Source of the DNA: Gonapodya prolifera JEL478
Taxonomy: Eukaryota; Monoblepharomycota; Monoblepharidomycetes; Monoblepharidales; Gonapodyaceae
NCBI GenBank assembly: GCA_001574975.1
Contig: KQ965740.1
Span: 397,011 to 461,010 of the forward strand
Direction of reading: 5' to 3'
DNA length: 64,000 nucleotides
Under the pieces are notes generated by a model. The model was not told the origin of the DNA. It saw only the letters and a program-made list of their open reading frames with translations, and made no database searches. The position numbers and the translations under genes were made by a program. Every line of letters starts with the position of its first letter. The first letter of the stretch is position 1. This document shows, in pieces, positions 32,394 through 41,900 of this stretch.

Positions 32394-33116
32394 TGTCTCC
32401 AAAGCACGCCTACATACCTTGCATTCTTCTTCCAAGAACGGTCCAGTGACAATACAACCAGGTAGCTGAGGCTCTGCTGCTCCGGGAGTTCCTATCCGTG
32501 CAAGCACTTCTCGGCAACGAAGGTTTATAGAACCCGACCTGGTGCAACCGTGGGTTAAGGGGAGAAGAGGCAAAGAAGGAGAGCGGGTGTGCTTTTCATA
32601 CCAGTAAGGTAAAAAGTCGGGGAAAGAAACGCCGTAAATGACCTCCTTGAAGCCACAGTAAAGGATATCTGTCGAGAGAAATGCAGTTTTTTTCCTTTCC
32701 CATCCCCCCCCTCCCGAACCACTCACATGCCATACACATACAACATGGCTCCCCCGTTGTGAACAGGATCAAATTACGAAAATTGGGCAGATTAGGAGAC
32801 GTCTTCGCGATCAGTTTTCTGATAGCGTCGGTTTCGCCGTGGTTGGTTGGATCTTCCTGGTTGGATTCAACTGTTGAGACAGTGCTTTTCTGGGGGCATT
32901 TTCAAAGGTTTTCTCATCTCACGTTTGCGTGGTTGACACCTGTCTCTAGGACCTCCCCTCTCGTGATGTCTACAATGGAGCAACCGTACGGATTGATGGG
33001 ACTTACGCGAAGAACCGTTCAATCTATCGTCAGTGAATTGATGATCGCTGCCCTCACTTGGCCCTCCCTGCCTCAATCGCCACGCGCATCCACCGTTCGT
33101 AGTCTTCCTGTGTCAT
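32330..33116 (-). CDS. Zinc-dependent nucleoside/cytidine deaminase family protein
   Basis: Six exons on the complement join in frame: 33116-33058, 33001-32923, 32856-32727, 32668-32602, 32538-32418, 32359-32330, giving 161 residues. It starts MTQEDYERWMRVAIEAGRAN. The zinc site is intact: H52-G-E54 (DPTNHGETDAI) and P83-C84-C-M-C87 (GEPCCMCM), the HxE...PCxxC signature of CMP/dCMP and guanine-type deaminases. C-terminal family features CGFKEVIYGV, INLRCREVL and VTGPFLEEECKQLW are present. Length suits the single-domain CDA-like fold. Substrate (cytosine, guanine or a modified base) cannot be told from sequence alone. The neighbouring esterase is on the same strand downstream, and antisense plus-strand frames over this gene are shadows. 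Confidence 0.88.
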
Positions 33117-33289
33117 TTTCGTTCTTCGATCGTGGTGATCGGGTGGGCACGGCACATCACCCGTGTCTGCTTTATTGTCGAGGGAAGAGGCTTCGGAAAA
33201 TATAGTACGGTAATTTTATTTCGAAAATAATGTACGTTTTCTCGCGCTTCACAACATAGAGCGCCATATACAATCTCGCCATGGTGACT

Positions 33290-34997
33290 CTCTTCTCAGC
33301 TCGAAAAAGCGGCTTGAACGGACTTTGGGGAGCAATTTCGATCAATCCACCCCAATGCTTCGATCACATCATTTTCCGCGCTCACCTTTGCTGAAACAAA
33401 CTTCCTGATATCGCCCACCAGATCATCGGGACGCTGCAAAGTGCCTGAGAATGGAATGATTCAAGGGCAAATAAACGCATAGGCCAGTTGCACTGCTCTC
33501 ACCCGCCACATATAAAGATAGACCACTGCACGAGCTGAGGGCACCAATATGTTGCCCAAGTTTTGCAAGGTTCAAGAATCTCGTTGGGAAGAAGCACAGC
33601 CAATCGGAACCGTGATTGTCGATGCGTGGATGGCCGGATCAAGTGCCCGAACCAGTGAAGGTGGGAGTGTGAGAAGGGTTGGAAAAAACCCGGCGAGAAT
33701 GACGCAAGGGTTCGTACGTGAATGGCTCGACATGACTCGGGGAATTGGAGTGCGAGGGACGAAACGATGGACGTCATTGAGCGGAACAAAAGGGGGTACG
33801 AAACAGACTTCGCTCACCCTTGTGACAGTCGAACCCCAATCACCACCTTGCGCGACTACCATCCGTGCACACCAACCACCTCAGCATCAGCAACTTTTCC
33901 TCTTTCTCAAAGTCCAGTCAAACACCAACTCACCATACCCCTCATACCCGATCGTCTTCATCACCACTTTGAACACCTGCGCAACTTGGCCGACGCCAAA
34001 GTCGCGCACGGGCGCCGCGGACGAGAAGCCATACCCGATGAGCGATAGAACGACGACGTGGAATGCGGGGTCCGTGGGGGATGCGGGTGTGCGAGGGGGC
34101 GGATCAGGTCGAGGAACTGAATGTAGAAAGGAGAACTGAGGGCTCGTCCCTACGTATCACACAATGTCATTACAAACCTCTGCAAAATGGTTGAAGCACG
34201 TGAATGACGGTACAAGTGTGCTCCTGAAGCGAGTACGATACTTACCGACAAACGATCCCGGAAACCCGTGGCTCAAAATGATCGGAATCGCGTCCGGTCT
34301 CGACGACCGCTCGTGAATGAAATGCACCGACACCGTTCTGTGTCCTCTCGGATCGTCTGTTGCGGCTCCGACGGGTACAGGAGCCTCGAGCGTGTAGTGC
34401 TTGAACTCATTGATCTTGGCTTCCTACGTGGGCCAGTCGTATTTGTGCAGCCAGTGGTCAACGAGCTTGGCGGCGACCCGGTTGGGCATGCTGGGAAACC
34501 ACGAGCACGAGATGGATGAAAAGGTCAGTTGTGAAGTTGAGAGTGCAACAAGGTTTGGTAGCATGAGAGTGGTCGGTCATATCAAAGGCAGAAACACGTC
34601 GTTTCTCCTCGGGTGGGAATATTCGTTTCGCGCTGTATCATTCGCAATTCGCGCACACCATTCGTCTCATTCGGACTCCTCGGTCAGCTCCTAGGCCTCG
34701 ATGTACACTCAGCGATAAATGAATTCCGCTTCGCGGGGCATTTGCCTCCGGCGGACAGCCTCAGTCAGCGCTGTCGCTCTTAGGCCTCGGAGTCCTCGCT
34801 TCGCTTGGACTGCTCGGTCTTGCGCGCTTCGCACTCCAGACCCGCGATGCTCACCCATATTCCCACATGTCACCCCCACCAATCGGGTTCGCAAGCGAGT
34901 TTTCCGGGAATCGCGCCGTTTGCAGACGCTCCTTCAACGTATCCAGAAGATGGGGCGGGCACTTAACGCAGAAGGGGACTGGTTTTGGTTTGACCAT
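33290..34997 (-). pseudogene. Epoxide hydrolase, copy C (pseudogene)
   Basis: The start is MVKPKPVPFCVKCPPHLLDT...GGGDMWEYG. Exon 2 (from 34490; MPNRVAAKLVDHWLHKYDWP) carries an in-frame TAG at 34424-34426 where copy B has TGG (Trp). A one-base loss near 34083-34090 shifts the frame in FLDLIRPLAHP. GYGFSSAAP and the nucleophile elbow QGGDWGST remain recognisable. About 470 bp that encode the cap region in A and B are missing between CRAIH (about 33714) and YWCPQLVQW (about 33545). A further shift affects the segment around 33590, and the final exon has lost bases near 33430, creating a stop in the HFAAL frame. The first intron is 364 nt against 84 nt in copy B because it contains a dispersed repeat. 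Several independent lesions make a functional product very unlikely. Confidence 0.88.
34668..34850 (-). repeat. Intronic dispersed repeat, copy 1
   Basis: It lies in intron 1 of epoxide hydrolase copy C and begins a few bases after the donor (34854). Read in host sense it has ggtctggagtgcgaag, ccgaggcctaag, ctgtccgccggaggc and ccccgcgaagcgga. Paralogous copy B has an intron at the same position without it, so this copy entered an existing intron. Confidence 0.8.
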
Positions 34998-35403
34998 GAC
35001 TGAGGGAGGGCGTGGCAGGATGCAGTTGGCGAGAGCATCGCATTGATTCCTTTTATGCCGGACGATTTTGATCCGTGGAAGGTGCAAAAACCCTGGGCGG
35101 GAAGAACGGGTAAACGAATGCTGTTGTTTACGCGTCCGTGTGGACACAGCAGGTACTGTTTTCGGCGGGCGACTGGCAAAGAGATGAAGACATGCACGGA
35201 GTTTTCTCCTCTCCTTGTGTCTGGTGGTTCACCACGTCTGGTCCATAAAATTCACAGTGACTCTTGAAGTCCGGATAAACTCACCCCCGGCAAATCTCCG
35301 ATCGGCTTTCCAAAGTGTACTCATCAAAAAGCGTCCCATCTCTCACTCCCTTCACTCCATCACTCCCCACTCCCCACTCCCCTCCACACGCACACACACA
35401 CAT
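34998..35403. other. Divergent promoter, epoxide hydrolase C / LIM gene
   Basis: No coding exon is supported here. The last 70 bases before the LIM start are C/T- and CA-rich, like other starts in this window. Confidence 0.5.
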
Positions 35404-36512
35404 ATGGCCACTGCTCCCTGCGGAAAGGCGAGTGCGCTCATTCGATCGCCGCTGCTGATACCACGTCTGACTCAACACTCTCCCCGCCCCCTTCTCTCCC
35501 TCTCGCCCCACTTGCCTGCATCGCACTCGCGCTCCACCAGTGCACAAAGGCGGTCTACCCTACCGAGAAGGTGCGTGCCTGCGCTTAGCTGGACTGGAGT
35601 GATGGGCGGCGGGCGATAGCTCACTTTCCCGCACCCGTCTTTATACAATCCCCCAGATCGACGCCGCCGGCAAGGTCTTCCACAAGGCTTGCTTCAAATG
35701 CTCTGATGGCGAATGCGGTGAGCTACCTTGTCCTTTCTCCCTCTGGCCTCCATCCACTAAACCCTCCTCTCGGCTGGCGGCTGACCCTTGTTTACGATTC
35801 ACAAGGAATCACTCTCTCCCTCAAAACATTCAAAGCCCACGAGGGCGCTGTCTACTGCGACAAGCACGTGCCCAAGCCCCGTGCGACCGCCGTTGCGGAC
35901 TCGGTCGCCACTGTTCACGCCACATGTTGGTACTCTCAATGTTTCCCCAGCTCTGTGCGCTGTAGTCAACCCAACCCACACCCCCACAGCCGCGCCCAAG
36001 AAAACCGCCGAGGGACTCGCCAAGACTGTCGTGGGCACGGGCGAGCCAGGCAAAGTGACACTCGACAGCGTGTCGGTCCAACATGCCGTGAACGCGCCAA
36101 AGAAGCCAATTGAGGCCCTTGGTGAGTTGGTGGGGTGGGGTTCGAGCAACGGAAGCCGGAGACCTGAGTTGCGAGACGTGAGGTCTGGAGTGCGAAGCAC
36201 GGAAGACGGAGCAGCGAGGCCAAAACGCCGCTAGGCGCCGAAAGGCTGTCCGCCGGAGGCGAATTATCCCACCCGGAGCGTGCATCGATGGAATGAGTCG
36301 CGAGGACGAGACCTGAGTGCGAACGCACTGTCCGAGGCGAGGAGATTTCCTTTTGGACAAACGTTGACGACACCGATTCCATTTACCCCCCACCTCTAAC
36401 TTCACACCCCACAACCACCATGGAACCAACCCTCCCACTCCCAGGCTCCGTCCACAAAGGCGCCTCCGCGGGGTCGGCCAACAACCTCGCCGCGGAGTCT
36501 GGCGAACAGTGA
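35404..36512 (+). CDS. LIM-domain (CRP-like) protein
   Basis: Exon 1 is 35404-35427 (MATAPCGK), joined through an intron with a GC donor (gcgagt) to 35541-35570 (CTKAVYPTEK), 35657-35717 (IDAAGKVFHKACFKCSDGEC) and an exon from 35806 (TLSLKTFKAHEGAVYCDKHV). Two further exons hold APKKTAEGLAKTVVGTG and GSVHKGASAGSANN...ESGEQ. One LIM zinc-binding unit is complete: CGKC, HKACFKC, C...YCDKH. It resembles cysteine-rich LIM proteins with one LIM plus a Lys/Gly-rich tail, which act as actin-associated or nuclear adaptors. The exact 3' boundary of the fourth coding exon is uncertain. The last intron (36122 to about 36445) is long because it carries a copy of the dispersed repeat. Confidence 0.85.
36135..36345 (+). 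repeat. Intronic dispersed repeat, copy 2
   Basis: It lies in the last intron of the LIM gene, starting about 19 nt after the donor (36122). Shared blocks in host sense are gagcaacggaagcc, ggtctggagtgcgaag and ctgtccgccggaggcga. The 3' part has further gaggacga / tccgaggcgagga units. Confidence 0.8.
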
Positions 36513-36825
36513 ACGGGGTTCCTTATACCAAACATCTGAGCCGGGCGCGAGGTCGTTGTGGTGGTGAGCAAAAAAATGTGATGTTTAGTGCGAGCGGTAC
36601 ATGTAGTCCGGTGGAGTTGGTATGTATGAAAGAGCGCCACCGAATAAGCAAAGTCTACTGCGTCTTTCGAGTGTCCAGACCAACGTGGGTCTCGCCGTGC
36701 CCCCGTGTCTAAACCCGCTCTTGTGGTCTACTCTACCCCGTCGTCTGCCCGTCGTGTTTCTCTGTACGTGTACTTCTACCAGTCGATCTCCTCTCGCACC
36801 AGTCTCCCCCCTCCCCCTCCCCCCA
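36513..36825. other. Convergent intergenic region
   Basis: This is the shared 3' region of the LIM gene (+) and the thioesterase-like gene (-). No coding potential or repeat was recognised. Confidence 0.5.
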
Positions 36826-38801
36826 TCATATCTTACTCGTCTCCAGTGCCTTCATCAACTGCCTCTCCATCCCCGCCTTCACCTCTCCACTAACGACCAT
36901 CTTCGTTTGCCTCTGGAAACACACCAACTCGCCTGTGGGCGTCCACAGCCTGCTCTCGAGGTACGCCACGCTGCCCACGTGGTGCTTCCCGTCGAGACTC
37001 GGCGCCGGTCCCGCGGGGAGGGGCTCGACGGGCACGTCCGAGACCATGTACAAAAAGTCGCATGGCGGGATGCGGGAGAAGAATTGCAGCGAGATGGATG
37101 TCGTGACGGAGGGCACGTTTGGGCCTAGCATGTTGTTGATGATCGCGGAGAGGGCGTTGTGGTCGGCGTAGAAGGCGGCGGCCTGCGATGGCGAGGGGGA
37201 TGGGAGATGGCGAGGGGGATGGGAGCGGTAGAGTGAAGTTGTCCGATGCGTATGGACTGAGAGAAAGGGAGACTCACGATCTCGTCCATGGGTACACCAT
37301 CCGGATGTTCTGCAAAGGCGCAAAAGAGCAGTGTTAGTCAGCGCATGTCCCGGGTGTTGCCAACCAACCAAATCACCACCCAACCGCCTCCGCAACTCAC
37401 GAATAATCCTCGGCATCTTATCCAGTGCATGCCAGGTCTCATTCCTCACCGCCTCAGCGCCATTCCGCACCACCTTCTCCACATACTCCACTGCCTCCGT
37501 GGCATGCGTGATCTTGAAAAACGTCCTCATCCTATCGGCCCTTTTCACCTCCTCCGCCGTGAACCCCAGCGCGCCGCCCACGACGCCCGCGTAACCTCCC
37601 GCGCCCGCGTTGGGGTTCGTCAAGGAGGGGGCCGCGGCGGTGTGGGGCGCGAGCGCGTACCGGTCTGAGATGATTGTTCGGGCGGGGACCACAACCGCGC
37701 CAGGAAGCGGTGCGAGGTGCCCCGCGACGGCTTGGGAAAGAAGCCCGATGGAGGATTTGGAGAGAATGATGGTAGTCATGCGCAGGAAGCAGAGGCGGCG
37801 GGTGGAGCGGAGGATTTCGACGGTGATTTCTGGGGTGTTGGAATGATTGCGATTCGGGTGAGTGGCATGGCATTATGATGGGCCTCCATTCGATGACCTC
37901 GGGCACACGAGATATTCGTCCGCGCCGTTTAAATTTACACGACGACGCGGCGCGTCGTCTCCACGGCGTGGATGTGATCACCACCTAGAGCATTCCACAT
38001 CCCTCCACCGTCGTCATCCCCAACACATTACCACGACCACCGATCCAATTTCAACCGTCCTCACCGCCGCGTTGGCACGATTGCCGATTGTCGCTCATGG
38101 CATGGTCTGGACATATCCAATTCTAAAAATCCGCCGTCTCTGACGACACCACTGATATGGACCATGCCCAGCATCCGCACCACGTTATAACGACCTCTCA
38201 TGGCATAATCACAACCATCCCACTCTAATCATCCACGTTGCTATCCCTCGACCGCCGATACCATTCCAATCATCCTCTCACGACGTTGCCAGGACCATTT
38301 CCAATCATTCGCTCATCCATTCACTCTCTCTTTCACCCTCTAGACCTCTGAGAAAATATTCCGCTTCGCGGGGCACTCGCCTCCGGCGGACGCCTCGGTC
38401 AGCGCCTAACGGCGCTTAGGCCTCGGTGTCCTCGCGACGATCGGATGGCTCGCTGCGCTCGCGTCTTGCAACTCCGGCGTATGGCCTCCGTTGCTCGGCC
38501 CCCCCCCACCTAGCACCACGCCAAACCAAAACTCACCAACCTCCTCTGGCGGAATGCCCGCGAGGACATCGAGCTGCATGGAGAGAATGTCCGGGTACCC
38601 CTTACTCCTAGCGACTGTCGCGACGCTCTTGAGTGCCATCGCGAGCAGGTACCCGCCGTACATGCTGTTATTGTCGACGCCTGCGACGGCGATGGCGCGT
38701 GGGGGGGTCAGGCGGAATGTGTATGTGGGGGTGGAGGAGGATGAGGAGGGAGAGGGGACGGGGCGCAGGTCGAAGAGGGAGGCGAAGGATGGGGATGCCA
38801 T
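36826..38801 (-). CDS. Thioesterase-like (hotdog) superfamily protein
   Basis: The first exon from Met 38801 has PSFASLFDLRP, TYTFRLTPPRAIAV and the hotdog-helix signature NNSMYGGYLLAMALKSV, then DILSMQLDVLAGIPPEEV. A long intron follows (donor 38536 to about 37840). The next exon gives EITVEILRSTRRLCFLRMTT, GLLSQAVAGHLAPLPGAVVV and KITHATEAVEYVEK. Short exons follow (ALDKMPRIIRE, EHPDGVPMDEI). The last exon has NNMLGPNVPSVTTSISLQFF, GKHHVGSVAYLESRLW and ELVCFQRQTKMVV, ending LETSKI. The tandem hotdog layout and the second-half motif resemble the acyl-CoA thioesterase II / thioesterase-like superfamily. Likely role: hydrolysis of acyl-CoA or a related thioester; the substrate is unknown. The roughly 700-nt intron is the longest seen in the window and contains a dispersed repeat. 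Confidence 0.78.
38355..38502 (-). repeat. Intronic dispersed repeat, copy 3
   Basis: It lies in the long intron of the thioesterase-like gene, starting about 35 nt after the donor (38536). In host sense it carries ccgagcaacgga, gagttgcaagacgcgag, ccgaggcctaagcgc, gtccgccggaggcga and ccccgcgaagcgga. Confidence 0.82.
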
Positions 38802-39199
38802 GGGAGAGTTTGTGGAATTGGGAGTGGGGGAAATGAGGAAGGTGAAGCTCTGTGGTTTCCGATGATCGGAATCGGCAGGTGAAGATTTATCCGTGTATTT
38901 TTGCACAACCGAGCCCGCTGGAGATTCGCGGACGCCCAGTGAAATTGATTGGACAACTCTCTGGCATGATTGGTCGGGTGCCATACATGATATTGTTGCA
39001 GGACCGAAGGAGTGTAGCAGCGTAGCAGATGGGGAATATTTGTCACGCCCTTGACTCACACACTCTTTAACTTTGGAGACCCGTGGGCGCCAAGTGACAT
39101 TGATTTACTTGAGCTCTTCATGAAGAGCGATACAAATCCCACGGCACGCTGTGGCCTGTCTCCGCAAGGGCAGCACTCGCACACTCCGCGCGCGATGCG
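38802..39199. other. Divergent promoter region
   Basis: It separates the thioesterase-like gene (-) from the coiled-coil protein (+). Overlapping frames exist on both strands but none fits a splice model or a known family. Confidence 0.45.
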
Positions 39200-41624
39200 A
39201 TGCCCGCCACGCGCAGTCCCGCGCCGCACTCGCACACGCCGCACGCGCACTCTGCCACATCCCAGACTCCGCACACGCCGCAATCGCCGCAATCCACGCG
39301 CCGCACGCTGGCATGCACGCCCGAGTTTCTGTCTGCGCTGATCCGACAGCGGAACGACCTCAAGCTGCGCACGGCGACGCTCACGGCGATGCTGGCAGAC
39401 GCGGAGGTCCAGCTTGCGGCGAGGGACGACGTCGTGGCGCATGCGGTGGAGGTCGCTGCCAGGGGCGCACAGAGGAGGAAGGTGAGCGGACGGGAAGATG
39501 ACGGTGGTGGGGTGTGATGTGGCGTGGTGCGAAAGAGGGACAGGAGGGGATGGCATGGCGTGTGCTTTGGAGGGTGTGAGACGGAATGTGGCATTGGGAA
39601 ACCTCAACACGAGTTAGTCCGCTCAACCACACCAACACCGCGCCAACAGCCCCATCCTCTCCCCACTCTAGACCCTATCCAACGCATCCACGCAAACCCC
39701 CTCCTGCGTCCCTCTCTCCGCCCACGACTCCGTCCAATCCTGCCCACATGCACTCATCCTTGCCCGGATGTCCGCCCAAGTAAAGGTACTCAAAGCGCGC
39801 GTCAAGGATCTCGAGCGAGAGCGAGATGTTGCAAGAGAGGTAGCCGGTGGCGTCGCGAGGTGGGGGCTGGAAAAGGGTCAGACTCATTCTTGGCCGGAGC
39901 AGGAGCAGGGTGACAGTGGGTGGGTGGAGAGAGGAGCTCGAGCTGGGTGGAAGGAGGATGCACGTGTGGAGGGAGGGACTGAGTGGAAGGACGGTCGTGC
40001 GTGGAAGGAACGTGGACAGGCGGATCGGCGCAAGGCACGTTGGGAACGCGCGAATGAATCGGTGGACACGAGCGAACGTGCGAATGAGTGGATGGACAAT
40101 GGGACACGTGCTGATGGAGGCAAAGCAGTGTCAGGACACGAAGACGAAGACGGAGTCGACGTGGACACGACAGACGACCCTCGCGTCGATGACGACACTT
40201 TCTTACCCCCCCGCGCAAGGGAGACCAATCCCGCCCAACATACCTCCCCTCCTTCGCACTTCTCCTCCTTGTCCTCTTCCCTTTCCTCCGCCTCATCCCC
40301 CTCTTCCACCCTCCGCCACCGCCACAACCGGCACGACCGCCGCGCATCCATCGGCCCTCTGTACAGCACGTCTCCTCGTGCACAACCTGCTCCTTCTCTA
40401 CCCCATGTGGAGCCGTCTCCCCCACTCCACGGCGCTGCCATCGCTCCCCCACCGACTCCGGAGCAGACCGCGCGATCGTCTCGTACGGCGATCGAGTCCC
40501 GCCGACCCTCGAAGACGCTCGCGAGCACGCGCGGGTACTCCGTCTCGGCGCCGCAGATCCATGTGCACGGGTTGTTGCGGGGCAGTGGTGCTGGAATTGG
40601 GTCTGGGTATGGCACGGAAACAGGCGCTTCGGCTTCAGCGTCCGCCTCGGAACCCGTCCTCGCATCCACATCCGCGCTTCGGTCACACCGGGGTCTCGAT
40701 ACCACCACGGCGTCGTCTTCCGCGCCGGCACTCACACGGGGGGGGACACTTTCCTCCACATCCATAGCCACCACGTCCGCTTCCGCTTCCAATTCCGTAC
40801 CCACGCTCACGCCGGCAACATCCGCACGCACGCTGACGCCCGCCACATCCGCACAGACACTCACACCCGGCGCATCCGTATCCGCGTCCGGATCAACTTC
40901 TGCCCTACACCTCGGCCCGCCCGTATCCTCGACGTCCTCACCGGGACTTGTCTCCACACAAGCATCGTCCGCGTCTTCCTCCACGATGCGACTTGCCTCA
41001 TCCACCTCCGCCTCGGCATCGGCGTCGGCGTCGTCATCCCGCCCGCACCTGCCTCTCCCCGCGCCACGCGCAAACGACCACCTGGGTTCACGCTCGTCCG
41101 TGTCCTCGACGGAGGGAAGGTCATACACGCACCTCCTCTCATCCATCTCCTCCCAACTGACGGACCCGTCACCCTCCTCGCCGCCCACCCACACGCGCAC
41201 ACGCACCCGCGGCGCCACGACGCCCGCGAATCTGGCTCCGCGGTTCGCATACACCATTACGTCGCCGTCCACATCTACGTCCACGTCTTCCCCGCGCATC
41301 GCTCATCTCACGTCCTCCAATGCTGCCTCCGCATCTGCACCAAACCCACCAGCGGCCCTCCCGCCAGCCTGGGTCCGTGCGCGCCCATCTAAGCCTACGA
41401 TGCACCGCCCACGGTCTCCGTCCCCGCAAGGAGGAGGAAGGGAAAGGGCGCGGTCACCCCTGGCCCCACCCGAGCTGGAGGCGGAGGAAGGCTTGACGGA
41501 CGAGATAGTGGTGCGCCGCGCGTACGGGACGATTGCGCCCCGTGGGACGGGGGCTGGTGGCAAAGGTGCGGATTCGGGAGCGAGTTGGGAGGTTGGTGGC
41601 GGGTTTCCGAGGGGTGGGGAGTGA
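39200..41624 (+). CDS. Coiled-coil and Ser/Ala/Thr-rich protein, unknown function
   Basis: Two exons join in frame: 39200-39481 and 39672-41624, giving 744 residues. After a His/Pro/Thr-rich start comes a helical block: TPEFLSALIRQRNDLKLRTA then DAEVQLAARDDVVAHAVEVA. Past the intron a second coiled-coil segment is SAQVKVLKARVKDLERERD. The rest is low-complexity: a Trp/Lys/Gly-rich region, SSLSSSLSSASSPSS, and long alternating SAS/TST runs. Short motifs near the end include DEIVVRRAYGTIAPR. The architecture (short coiled coil plus long disordered tail) suggests an adaptor or cell-polarity type protein, but no family was recognised. A long minus-strand frame over 39884-41299 is an antisense shadow of the Ser/Ala repeats. 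Confidence 0.65.
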
Positions 41625-41900
41625 AGTGTGTGTTGTGGGAGGGTTGTACATAGTGCTTTGGTGAGTTGGATACTGTAATGAAGACAGTGTGGGGGTGGCA
41701 TCCAGTTTATAGTCATGAGCGAATACGTCTTTTGTACGTCACGAATGTTTATACACTCCACCGTATTCTCCGCATTACATGTATTAAATGACGTGACCCG
41801 ATCAGGTACATGTGTGCGAAGAGGCTCCCATGCGAAGCCTCTCCTTCCACCACACATCCCACACTCGTGGATCTGCACCGCACCAGCCCATTACCTCTCG

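Noticed and set aside
31955-32417. A long intron of the esterase containing a hairpin insertion
   Set aside because: First read this way, but the upstream exons proved to belong to a separate deaminase gene ending at 32330.
32681-33205. 174-codon plus-strand frame
   Set aside because: Antisense to the deaminase, whose HGE and PCCMC zinc motifs and six in-phase exons on the minus strand decide the orientation.
39884-41299. 471-codon minus-strand frame
   Set aside because: Antisense shadow of the Ser/Ala/Thr repeats in the coiled-coil protein; GC-rich reading only.
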